Assembly (NCBI GenBank): GCA_028291285.1
Contig: JAQGIJ010000531.1
Span: forward strand, 1 to 7,229
Direction: 5' to 3'
DNA length: 7,229 nt
Source of the DNA: Phenylobacterium sp.
Lineage (GTDB): Bacteria; Pseudomonadota; Alphaproteobacteria; Caulobacterales; Caulobacteraceae
In this document: positions 1 through 5,622 of the stretch, piece by piece
How the letters are laid out: each line of letters begins with the position of its first letter
Numbering within the stretch: the stretch's first letter is position 1
The notes under the pieces: generated by a model
What the model saw: the letters and a program-made list of their open reading frames with translations, nothing else
Told to the model about the DNA's origin: nothing
Databases searched by the model: none
Translations under genes and position numbers: made by a program

Positions 1-1
1 C

Positions 2-751
2 GCAATCACGGGCACCGCCCTCGTGTTCCTTGTCCTTCACTGGATGACCGATCTCGTATTTCCGGAAACCTACCTCGCCAAACCAGGCTACAAGGTTCCC
101 GGCGTGATTGAACCTGCCGTCGATCTCGCCTCCCTCCAGAGGACATGGCCGGCCGGCTTGAGCCAGCAGGGCGGCCGCGTGAACGTTCGCGACTACATGA
201 GCAACATCGAGAAAGTGTCGGTTCCCCGCAGCGCCGAAGGGCCGCCAGTTCTCGCAGCGCCGGCGCCACCAGTCGATCTGGGGACCGCGCTAGCTGCGGC
301 CGACGTGGGAAAAGGCCGACAGACCGCGCAGGTTTGCACGTCCTGTCACAGCTTCGATCAAGGCCAGGACCGCACGGGTCCGAGTCTCTGGGGCGTCGTG
401 GGGCGTGATGTCGCCTCCCGCAAGACGTTTACATATTCCAGCGCTTTCGCAGCGCAGACCGGCAGCTGGACTTATGAGCGGCTCGACCACTATTTGACCA
501 ATCCGGCAAAGGCTGTTCCCGGCAACAAGATGGGTTTCGCCGGCCTCCGTAAGGCGGAGGACCGCGCAAATGTTCTCGCGTTTTTGCGCACATTGAGCGC
601 CAGCCCCGTTCCGTTCCCAAAGGCGGAGAGACCAAAGGTCACCGAGACTCCAGCCCACCGTTCGGGGGCGGGATCTGCTCCCGTTGGCGAACAGGGTTTG
701 GCATCGAACGCCAAGAGCGCGTCCAATCCGGGGGAACAGCAGAAGAGGTAG
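2..751 (+). CDS. Membrane-anchored mono-heme c-type cytochrome (5' partial)
   Basis: An electron carrier of the class I (cytochrome c2/mitochondrial-like) fold, probably tethered to the inner membrane with its heme domain in the periplasm. The frame is open from base 2, and the first codons already encode a hydrophobic stretch (AITGTALVFLVLHW), so the real start and probably a dozen or so residues lie outside the window. A GTG at 23 is possible but would cut into the anchor. The single heme site CTSCH is at 335-349, followed by the class I signature TGPSLWGVVGR. The likely axial Met is in NKMGF (codon 530-532), about 65 residues after the heme site, as expected for this fold. The domain ends with a helix (ANVLAFLRTLS). 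A roughly 45-residue polar tail rich in Pro, Ala, Lys and Ser follows and is not part of the heme domain. Its codon use (more GTT, TTT, GCA) is less GC-biased than that of the right-hand genes. The redox partner cannot be told from this window. Confidence 0.88.
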   Translation, partial: AITGTALVFLVLHWMTDLVFPETYLAKPGYKVPGVIEPAVDLASLQRTWPAGLSQQGGRVNVRDYMSNIEKVSVPRSAEGPPVLAAPAPPVDLGTALAAADVGKGRQTAQVCTSCHSFDQGQDRTGPSLWGVVGRDVASRKTFTYSSAFAAQTGSWTYERLDHYLTNPAKAVPGNKMGFAGLRKAEDRANVLAFLRTLSASPVPFPKAERPKVTETPAHRSGAGSAPVGEQGLASNAKSASNPGEQQKR

Positions 752-776
752 GCGACGGCCTCGATCAGACGGTTCA

Positions 777-788
777 CCCTCACGAGGG
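777..788. terminator. Weak hairpin between convergent genes
   Basis: CCCT-CACG-AGGG can form a four to five bp stem midway between the two convergent stop codons. It has no T tract on either side. It could be part of a bidirectional terminator, but the stem is so short that chance is a good explanation. Confidence 0.15.
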
Positions 789-812
789 CAGGACCGTTTC
801 GTCATGTGGTCC

Positions 813-1046
813 TTAGATAAAGGCGCCGACCAAGATCAGCACTGCGCCGACGAGTGCGAGACCGATGCCCGGCAGGTCGGCTCCCAGGTTTAATCGGTCC
901 CCGCGCCCGGCAGGCTCCAGCGTATCCGGTGCTTCGTCGGCAGTGAGGCTGCGAGGCTGGCTGAGGCGGCCGCGTCGCAGCGTCCGCACTGTCGCGAGAA
1001 CGATGCCAGCGATGATGCAAAGCGCCCCGAGCGAGATCAGCAACAT
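813..1046 (-). CDS. Small two-helix membrane protein of unknown function
   Basis: I do not recognise a named family. The 77-residue product has an N-terminal hydrophobic helix (about residues 2-20), a basic turn (RTLRRGR, 21-27), an acidic and polar middle (about 30-56), and a second, glycine-rich helix (about 58-77) that reaches the C-terminus. The spaced glycines in the second helix (G60, G62, G67, G74) would allow close helix packing. The basic turn after the first helix suggests that the loop is cytoplasmic and both termini are periplasmic. The ATG at 1046 is supported by a good ribosome binding site, AAGGGAGA, about six bases upstream on the - strand, which favours a real gene over an overlapping longer frame in the same place. 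It is convergent with the cytochrome gene, with about 61 bases between the stops, so the two are separate transcripts. Confidence 0.7.
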   Translation of the reverse strand: MLLISLGALCIIAGIVLATVRTLRRGRLSQPRSLTADEAPDTLEPAGRGDRLNLGADLPGIGLALVGAVLILVGAFI

Positions 1047-1133
1047 GGGCGTCTCCCTTAATCTGTGGCGGCAATCGGTTGATGATACTGGAAACCCGCC
1101 TCAGCAGGAACGATCCGTAGCTGCTATGCGTGC

Positions 1134-1151
1134 GCTTCGGCCGCTTCGGCC
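1134..1151. repeat. Perfect tandem 9-mer, two copies
   Basis: GCTTCGGCC occurs twice head to tail in the 217-base non-coding gap between the small membrane protein and the dehydrogenase gene. It is probably a replication-slippage repeat of no function. Apart from a doubtful 36-codon frame on the - strand (1124-1234), I see nothing else in this gap. Confidence 0.6.
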
Positions 1152-1244
1152 CTGACGACGCGGAAATGGCGTCCCGTCATCACGATGGCGCCCGGGGCGA
1201 GGCTGCCCGGCGACCGCTCCCTTGCAGGAGGCATCGGCGGCGTA

Positions 1245-1257
1245 GCCCGGGACGGGC
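1245..1257 (-). terminator. Short GC hairpin after the dehydrogenase gene
   Basis: GCCCG-GGA-CGGGC lies seven bases beyond the dehydrogenase stop codon, where a terminator for the - strand operon would be expected. The stem is only five bp and no T run follows on the - strand, so intrinsic termination is doubtful. Confidence 0.2.
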
Positions 1258-1263
1258 CCTGAG

Positions 1264-2199
1264 TTACACACCGCATCGCTTCAACCAGTCCAAGATGTTG
1301 CGCGCGCTGTCGCCGTAGAAGGTGCGGTAGAGATTGTCGCCGACGTAGCCAAGATGCGGGGTGGCCAGCACGTTGGGCAGGCTGCGGAACGGGTGGTCGG
1401 CGGGAAGCGGCTCCTCGTCGAACACGTCCACCGCATAACCGCCGATCCGCTTGTTCCGAAGGGCGTCCAGCACCGCCGCCTCGTCCACGATCGCGCCGCG
1501 GGAGGTGTTGACCAGCCAGGCGTCGGGCCTCATCCGGCCGAGCGCCTCGGCGTCGACCAAGCCGCGCGTTCGACGGCTGAGCAGGGTGTGCAAGCTGAGG
1601 ACGTCGGCCTCGCCGAACAGCGCCTCCTTCGACACCGCCTCCGCGTCCACGGCTTGCGCCTTTTCCGGCGTCAGGTTCTGGCTCCAGCCGATCACGCGCA
1701 TGCCGAAGGCGTTCCCGATCTTCGCGACCGCACCGCCGATATTGCCGACGCCCACCAGCCCCAGCGTTCGGCCGCCCAGCTCAAGGCCCAAGGTGTGCTG
1801 CCAGCCTCCGGAACGGACAGCGTTCACCTCTTCGACCAAGTGGCGGCGGCTGGCCAGGATCAGCGTCCAGGCCATCTCGATCGTGGGCGTCGAGGCGTAG
1901 CCGGTGTGGGCGATCTCGATCCCGCGTTCCTCGGCCGCCTTGACGTCGATCGCCGCGTTTATCGGTCCGGTCGAGGCGATCAACCTGAGCTTCGGCAGGC
2001 GCGCAAGCAAGCTGCGGCCAAGCGCCGTCCGCTCGCGCATCACGCAGAGCACCTCGAAGGGCGCCAGCCGTTCGGCGAGGGCGTCCTCGTCCGCGAGGTG
2101 GTCGGTGTAGACGGTGATTTCGGCCTGCACCTGCAGCGGCGCCCAGTCCGCCATCGACAGGGCCACGCCTTGGTAATCGTCAAGGATTGCGATGTGCAT
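1264..2199 (-). CDS. D-2-hydroxyacid dehydrogenase (phosphoglycerate dehydrogenase-like)
   Basis: A cytoplasmic NAD(P)-dependent oxidoreductase of 311 residues, the usual family length, expected to interconvert a 2-keto acid and a D-2-hydroxyacid. Residues 1-99 or so form the first half of the substrate-binding domain. The cofactor domain starts near 100 and carries the dinucleotide motif LVGVGNIG (148-155, glycines 150, 152 and 155). The catalytic triad is complete: Arg234 in NTSRG, Glu263 in FDEEP, and His282 in TPHLG. The residues after the second strand of the cofactor fold (GWSQNLTPEK) match the phosphoglycerate dehydrogenase-like subgroup and lack the acidic residue that usually fixes NAD preference, so the cofactor is open. 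There is no ACT or other C-terminal regulatory domain, which argues against a SerA-type biosynthetic enzyme; the true substrate cannot be read from sequence. The ATG at 2199 lies 25 bases after the upstream DUF3455 gene, consistent with one transcript, although its ribosome binding site is weak. Confidence 0.92.
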   Translation of the reverse strand: MHIAILDDYQGVALSMADWAPLQVQAEITVYTDHLADEDALAERLAPFEVLCVMRERTALGRSLLARLPKLRLIASTGPINAAIDVKAAEERGIEIAHTGYASTPTIEMAWTLILASRRHLVEEVNAVRSGGWQHTLGLELGGRTLGLVGVGNIGGAVAKIGNAFGMRVIGWSQNLTPEKAQAVDAEAVSKEALFGEADVLSLHTLLSRRTRGLVDAEALGRMRPDAWLVNTSRGAIVDEAAVLDALRNKRIGGYAVDVFDEEPLPADHPFRSLPNVLATPHLGYVGDNLYRTFYGDSARNILDWLKRCGV

Positions 2200-2224
2200 T
2201 GCTGGCTCGCGGTTACCCGGTCGC

Positions 2225-2755
2225 TTATCGCAGGAAGGCGTAGTCGGCCGAATAGGGCTGCGCGCGAAGCTCGCCAGCTTTCGGGCATTCGCCTTTCAGG
2301 GCGCCGCCGCGTGTGTTCAACCGTAACACCAGTTTCGCATTATCGAGGAGGCCGGTCCCGTGATGCTCGACGATGTCGAGCTTTAGCAACGCCACGTCGC
2401 TTGGGGTGGCGCCTGGCGCAGCGGCCGACTGCTTGCCTTTCACCACCTCACCATCGGTCAGTTCCCAGGTGGGGCCGACATAGTGGTGGCCTATCGTCTC
2501 GCCGCCCCTGACGAGGGTGGCGACAGGTTCGCGGAAAACCCAGTTCGTCGCGCCGCTGGCGCCCGCCTTGCATTCGTAGATCTGCGCCCCCGCGGCGTGG
2601 ACGACCAGGACGGCCGGGCGATCGCCGACGTCGAAAGCCGCCGGCGCGCCCACAGGCGCAGCTTGCGGCGCAGCGGCCGCCGCGCAAGGGCCGCCAAGCA
2701 GTAACGCTGCGATCGGACAGACAGTCACCCAGCGGCGCGGATTGAGCCTCGGCAT
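2225..2755 (-). CDS. Exported DUF3455 family protein
   Basis: A 176-residue secreted protein matching the DUF3455 pattern. Its biochemical role is unknown. An N-terminal signal peptide (basic PRLNPRRW, hydrophobic core at about 10-22, then an Ala-rich cleavage zone near 25-30) points to the periplasm or outside. The mature part shows the family landmarks in order: GAQIYEC (56-62), W-x-FREP (72-77), GRxxG-like IGHHYVGPTWEL (88-99), APGATPSDVALLKLD (113-127), GTGLL (133-137), LRLNTRGG (144-151) and the end motif YSADYAFLR (168-176). Cys62 and Cys157 could form a disulphide. The start at 2755 was chosen because it begins exactly at the signal peptide and has GGGAG about nine bases upstream. The frame stays open to 3007, but that extension of 84 codons is not family-like and runs through the shared promoter region. 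It is the first gene of a pair with the dehydrogenase. Confidence 0.88.
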   Translation of the reverse strand: MPRLNPRRWVTVCPIAALLLGGPCAAAAAPQAAPVGAPAAFDVGDRPAVLVVHAAGAQIYECKAGASGATNWVFREPVATLVRGGETIGHHYVGPTWELTDGEVVKGKQSAAAPGATPSDVALLKLDIVEHHGTGLLDNAKLVLRLNTRGGALKGECPKAGELRAQPYSADYAFLR

Positions 2756-2888
2756 TTTCTTCGTCTCCCGCGAGCCGCCAAGTCGCGCCGTGTTCGCCCA
2801 TAGACACCCTGCTCCGGAGCGGACCCGGAGATTGGCGCCAGAACCCTGGCGAGCCCGCCGCAACCTCGCAAGGTGAGCTTCGTCCAGT

Positions 2889-2916
2889 GCGCGTACGTCC
2901 TGCAAGACGTACGCGC
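2889..2916. promoter_or_regulatory. Perfect 11-bp inverted repeat in a divergent promoter region
   Basis: The arms GCGCGTACGTC (2889-2899) and GACGTACGCGC (2906-2916) are exact reverse complements around a six-base centre, CTGCAA. The repeat lies 133 bases before the DUF3455 start and 89 bases before the lipoprotein start, so one dimeric regulator could act on both. A transcribed hairpin is the alternative, but there is no T tract. I could not pick out convincing -35/-10 boxes elsewhere in the 250-base gap (2756-3005), and no other feature is visible there. Confidence 0.5.
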
Positions 2917-3005
2917 CCCGCCCACGACGCCCTGCCGCCAACTGCCTACACCGCTCGCAGCCGCCCGCACCGAGCGGCCCCACGTTGCGATGAAGAAGGT
3001 GGCGC

Positions 3006-4340
3006 ATGAGAAAGACCTATTCCTATCTGGCCTGGCTGGCCGCCGGAGCTGGCGCGATGGCGCTGGCCGCCTGCGGCGGTGGCGGATCAAGCGGTTCGTC
3101 GTCGTCGCCTGCCATGACCGCGCCAGCGCCGGCGCCCGCGCCCGCGCCCGCAGCCAACATGTTCGCGAACACGGCGCTGGTTTCGAACACCGCCGCCGGC
3201 GTCGTCGACAACCTCCCCGCCAACACCGTCGCGGCGGGAGACGACAGCACCTTCACCGTCCCCCAGACCGTGAATCCGCAGTTGGATCCCGCGCTCTCCC
3301 ATGGCTGGGGCGTGGCCTTCGGGCCGGGCTCGCCGGTGTGGGTGAACGACCACGCGACCAACAAGTCGTCGCTCTATGACGGCAACGGCGCCCTGATCCC
3401 GTCGCAGCCCGCCGTCGCCATTCCAGCCGCCGCGAACGGCGCTGCGGCGGGCCCGACCGGAATCGTCGCCAACATCAACACCATGAACTGCACGACCATC
3501 GCGGCCGCCGGCTGCACCCCCGGCGTCGGCTTCGCGACGGGTGCAGGCCCGGCGCTGTTCATCTTCGACGGGACCGGCGGGACCATCTCCGCATGGTCGG
3601 CGGGCACGACAGCGACCACCGAGTTCGACGGCAGCGCCCAGGGCGACTCCTTCACGGGCCTGGGGATCTACACCCAGCCCTCCAACGCGACCTTCCTGCT
3701 GGCGGCCGACTTCGCCCACGGCGTGGTCGATGTGTTCGATTCCAGCTTCAAGCTGAACACCACGGCCTTCCCCGGCGGCTTCACGGATCCGAACCTGCCG
3801 ACAGGCTACGCGCCGTTCGGCGTCCAGACGATCGGCAACCTGATCTATGTGTCCTACGCCAAGCAGCCGCCCGGCCCGGGCCCCGAAGTCGACGGGGCAG
3901 GGCTGGGCGTGGTGGACGTCTTCGACGGCACCGGCAAGCTGGTGAAGCAGCTGGTCCCGGTCGGCGGCGTGCTCAACGCGCCGTGGGGCATGGCCATGGC
4001 GCCGGCGGGCTTCGGCCCCTTCGCCGGCGACCTCCTGGTGGGCAACTTCGGCGACGGCCGGATCAACGTGTTCGACCCGAACACCGGCCAGATGCTGGGT
4101 ACGCTCACCAACAGCCTCACCAACAAGCCGATCCACATCCCGGGCCTGTGGGGCATCGCCTTCGGCAACGGGGCGCTCAACCAGTCGGCCACGACGCTCT
4201 ACTACGCCGCTGCGCCGGACATGAAGACCCAGGGCCTCTACGGCTCCATCGCCGCCGCTGCGGCGGCGCCTGCCACCCCGCCCGCGTCCACGCCAGGGTC
4301 GACCTCGCCCGCGCCCACCGGCCCGATCGGCGGGTACTAG
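3006..4340 (+). CDS. TIGR03118-type beta-propeller lipoprotein
   Basis: A 444-residue exported protein with a basic start (MRK), a hydrophobic core and a lipobox ending LAAC, so Cys23 would be lipidated. Gly and Ser rich sequence follows (24-34), then an Ala-Pro linker (39-49) that lifts the body off the membrane. The body (about 52-420) has the repeated strand pattern of the TIGR03118 family: NTALVSNTAAG, SHGWGVAFGPGSPVWVNDHATNKSS, VDVFD twice (about residues 240 and 300), GDLLVGNFGDGRINVFD, and the closing GLWGIAFGNG ... LYYAAAPD ... GLYGS. That family is predicted to fold as a propeller and has no proven function. Many members end in a PEP-CTERM sorting tail; this one instead ends in Ala/Pro/Ser/Thr-rich low complexity up to GGY. 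The ATG at 3006 follows AAGGTGG at about five bases. It lies just upstream of the VirB-type genes on the same strand, but structured DNA sits between them. No enzymatic residues are recognisable. Confidence 0.85.
   Translation: MRKTYSYLAWLAAGAGAMALAACGGGGSSGSSSSPAMTAPAPAPAPAPAANMFANTALVSNTAAGVVDNLPANTVAAGDDSTFTVPQTVNPQLDPALSHGWGVAFGPGSPVWVNDHATNKSSLYDGNGALIPSQPAVAIPAAANGAAAGPTGIVANINTMNCTTIAAAGCTPGVGFATGAGPALFIFDGTGGTISAWSAGTTATTEFDGSAQGDSFTGLGIYTQPSNATFLLAADFAHGVVDVFDSSFKLNTTAFPGGFTDPNLPTGYAPFGVQTIGNLIYVSYAKQPPGPGPEVDGAGLGVVDVFDGTGKLVKQLVPVGGVLNAPWGMAMAPAGFGPFAGDLLVGNFGDGRINVFDPNTGQMLGTLTNSLTNKPIHIPGLWGIAFGNGALNQSATTLYYAAAPDMKTQGLYGSIAAAAAAPATPPASTPGSTSPAPTGPIGGY
3120..3152 (+). repeat. Ala-Pro coding microsatellite
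   Basis: Imperfect hexamer repeat of the GCGCCC type within the lipoprotein gene, encoding five Ala-Pro pairs plus one Ala (residues 39-49) as a rigid linker after the lipidated Cys. Gain or loss of units would keep the frame and only change the linker length. Confidence 0.75.
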
Positions 4341-4347
4341 GCTCCAG

Positions 4348-5019
4348 ATGCAGGCGCCATCCCATCCGACCCAGGGCGACCCCCGGCCCTGGGTCCGGGA
4401 GGGCCAGGGCGGCTCCACGCCCTGGTCCCGGGAGGGCGGCGCGGTCGCAGGACCGCGCCGCCCCAGCGGGGTCTGCTTGTTGGGCGTCGCCCTGGCGGCG
4501 CTGGCGCTCAGCGCGAGCGCGGCCTGCGCCCAGGTGTTCGAGGTGTCGGACGGCGCGCTTCGCCGGGTCGACGCCCGGCGCCCGCCGGCGCCGGCCGCGC
4601 ACCGGGGCCTCACGGCCGAGGTGAAGGCGGCGGCCGCCCGCTACGGCCTGGCCCCGGAGTTGCTCGACGTCGTCGCGCGGCAGGAGTCGGGTTACCGGGT
4701 GCGCGCCGTCTCGGCCGCAGGCGCCGTGGGCGTGATGCAGCTCATGCCCGCCACGGCGAGGGCGCTCGGCGTCGATCCGCGCAACCCGATCGACAACCTC
4801 AACGCCGGCGCCGCCTACCTGAAGGCCCAGCTTGTCCGGTTCGGCGGCCGCATCGACCTGGCGCTCGCCGCCTACAACGCCGGCCCCGAGGCGGTGCGGC
4901 GTCACGGCGGCGTGCCGCCCTATCGCGAAACCCGGGCCTACGTCGCCACCAGCCTCCAGCGCCTGGCCGAAGCGAGCCTGGCCGCCCCTTCCACCCTCCA
5001 ATCCGCGGGTCTGCCATGA
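4348..5019 (+). CDS. virB1: VirB1-like lytic transglycosylase (SLT domain)
   Basis: A periplasmic muramidase-type enzyme that cleaves peptidoglycan glycan strands, in this context opening the wall for the type IV secretion channel. The soluble lytic transglycosylase domain spans about residues 88-205. Catalytic Glu113 is in RQESGY, followed by AVGVMQLMPATA (126-137), NLNAGAAYLKAQL (150-162), AAYNAGPEAV (174-183) and YRETRAYV (192-199), the full set for family 1 lytic transglycosylases. A hydrophobic export segment (about 42-59) ends with ACA before Gln62, a plausible cleavage site. The start is doubtful: ATG 4348 gives 40 odd extra residues rich in Gly, Pro and Arg before the signal segment, encoded by repeats and a strong hairpin. 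The only in-frame alternatives are TTG at 4477 or 4480, which would remove the basic part of the signal. The stop overlaps the next start as ATGA, so it is translationally coupled to virB2. Domain call is firm; the VirB1 role rests on context. Confidence 0.85.
   Translation: MQAPSHPTQGDPRPWVREGQGGSTPWSREGGAVAGPRRPSGVCLLGVALAALALSASAACAQVFEVSDGALRRVDARRPPAPAAHRGLTAEVKAAAARYGLAPELLDVVARQESGYRVRAVSAAGAVGVMQLMPATARALGVDPRNPIDNLNAGAAYLKAQLVRFGGRIDLALAAYNAGPEAVRRHGGVPPYRETRAYVATSLQRLAEASLAAPSTLQSAGLP
4386..4437. repeat. Two imperfect 19-bp direct repeats, each a small hairpin
   Basis: The copies at 4386-4404 and 4419-4437 agree at 17 of 19 positions and start 33 bases apart. Each begins GCCCT and ends AGGGC and so can fold on itself. 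GCCCTGG of either copy can also pair with CCAGGGC at 4404-4410. If translated they give PWVREG and PWSREG. They lie between the lipoprotein stop and the signal-peptide codons of the transglycosylase. Confidence 0.65.
4434..4463 (+). terminator. Perfect 13-bp hairpin, candidate terminator or attenuator
   Basis: GGGCGGCGCGGTC (4434-4446) and GACCGCGCCGCCC (4451-4463) are exact reverse complements around a GCAG loop, giving a very stable, almost all G-C stem. It begins 94 bases after the lipoprotein stop and ends 14 bases before the TTG codons that could start the transglycosylase. There is no clean T tract; only a loosely T-containing stretch follows (GTCTGCTTGTTGG). It may end lipoprotein transcription, attenuate the virB operon, mask translation, or simply be a GC-rich coding coincidence. 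Confidence 0.4.
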
Positions 5020-5327
5020 AACCCTTCCGCTCCATCTCCTTGTCCACGTTCCCCCTGTCCACGCTCATCAGCGCCGGCCTTCCCGCGGTCGCGCGAGCTG
5101 CGACGCCGGCCGGGGCCGGACCGATCCTCGGCGCGGTGACCTGGATGCAGGACACCCTGCTGGGCGAGGTCGCCAGCGGCGTGGCGGTCATCGCCGTGGC
5201 CGTGGTCGGCTTCCTGATGCTGACCGGCCGCATCAACTGGCGCTATGGGGCCACGGTCATCGTCGGCTGCTTCATCCTGTTCGGCGCCGCCACCATCGTC
5301 GGCGGCATCCGCTCCACGGCGGGTTGA
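5016..5327 (+). CDS. virB2: VirB2/TrbC-type conjugal pilin
   Basis: The major pilus subunit precursor of a type IV secretion system, 103 residues, a typical length. It has a long signal peptide (MKPFRS start, hydrophobic stretch to about 25) with the cleavage motif ARA at 26-28, leaving a mature pilin of about 75 residues. Two membrane helices follow: about 53-70 (ASGVAVIAVAVVGFLML) and about 79-97 (ATVIVGCFILFGAATIV), joined by a short loop with the basic and aromatic residues GRINWRYG that are typical of VirB2, where the loop faces the cytoplasm or pilus lumen. The ATG overlaps the transglycosylase stop by four bases. virB3 starts three bases after its stop. Identification rests on the helix pattern, size and position as much as on sequence, as VirB2 proteins diverge widely. 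Confidence 0.88.
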   Translation: MKPFRSISLSTFPLSTLISAGLPAVARAATPAGAGPILGAVTWMQDTLLGEVASGVAVIAVAVVGFLMLTGRINWRYGATVIVGCFILFGAATIVGGIRSTAG

Positions 5328-5330
5328 CCC

Positions 5331-5615
5331 ATGGCCGAGCTCTCGCGCACCCCGATCTTCCGCGCCCTGACGCAGCCGCAGATGTTCGCCGGCGTCACCT
5401 ACAGCTTCTTCATCATCAACGGCGTCGTCACCACCGAGACCTTCCTGATCACCCGGTCCTTCTGGGCGTTCGGCGTGGCCCTGGCGGCGCATGCGGTCGG
5501 CTATCTCGCCTGCCTGCGCGAGCCCCGCATCTTCGACCTCTGGCTGGTCCGGGTCAGCCGGTGCCCGCGCAATCGCGACTGGCGGCGCTTCCGCTGCAAC
5601 ACCTATCATCCGTGA
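5331..5615 (+). CDS. virB3: VirB3-family inner-membrane T4SS protein
   Basis: A 94-residue component that docks with the VirB4 ATPase at the inner-membrane complex and is needed for pilus assembly. It shows the usual layout: a short polar N-terminus with SRTPIFRALTQPQMFAGV, close to the VirB3 signature, a first hydrophobic segment (about 18-40), a second (about 44-62), and then REPRIFDLWLVR and a basic, Arg and Cys containing cytoplasmic tail (to residue 94). A GGCGGG about seven bases before the ATG, inside the end of virB2, is the likely ribosome binding site. The stop lies seven bases before virB4, with GAGGG for virB4 overlapping the TGA. In some systems VirB3 and VirB4 are fused; here they are separate genes. 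Confidence 0.92.
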   Translation: MAELSRTPIFRALTQPQMFAGVTYSFFIINGVVTTETFLITRSFWAFGVALAAHAVGYLACLREPRIFDLWLVRVSRCPRNRDWRRFRCNTYHP

Positions 5616-5622
5616 GGGCGTC

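Noticed and set aside
6..269. - strand frame over the cytochrome start
   Set aside because: Arg/Ser-rich shadow of the cytochrome frame without a start signal or domain.
1124..1234. 36-codon frame on the - strand ending in EAAEAHA
   Set aside because: No ribosome binding site before the ATG at 1234, no recognisable sequence, and part of it comes from a tandem 9-mer. It could be a remnant of a gene end but I cannot support it.
1354..2511. Open frame of 385 codons on the + strand
   Set aside because: It is antisense to the dehydrogenase, which has a complete motif set; this frame has low-complexity composition and no recognisable domain.
2756..3007. N-terminal extension of the DUF3455 gene to 3007
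   Set aside because: The extension is not family-like, would place a signal peptide 85 residues inside the protein, and would run through the divergent promoter region and its palindrome.
3087..4613. Open frame of 508 codons on the - strand
   Set aside because: It lies antisense to the lipoprotein gene and the start of virB1, is made mostly of Arg, Gly, Ala and Val with no domain, and is the usual by-product of extreme G/C at third codon positions.
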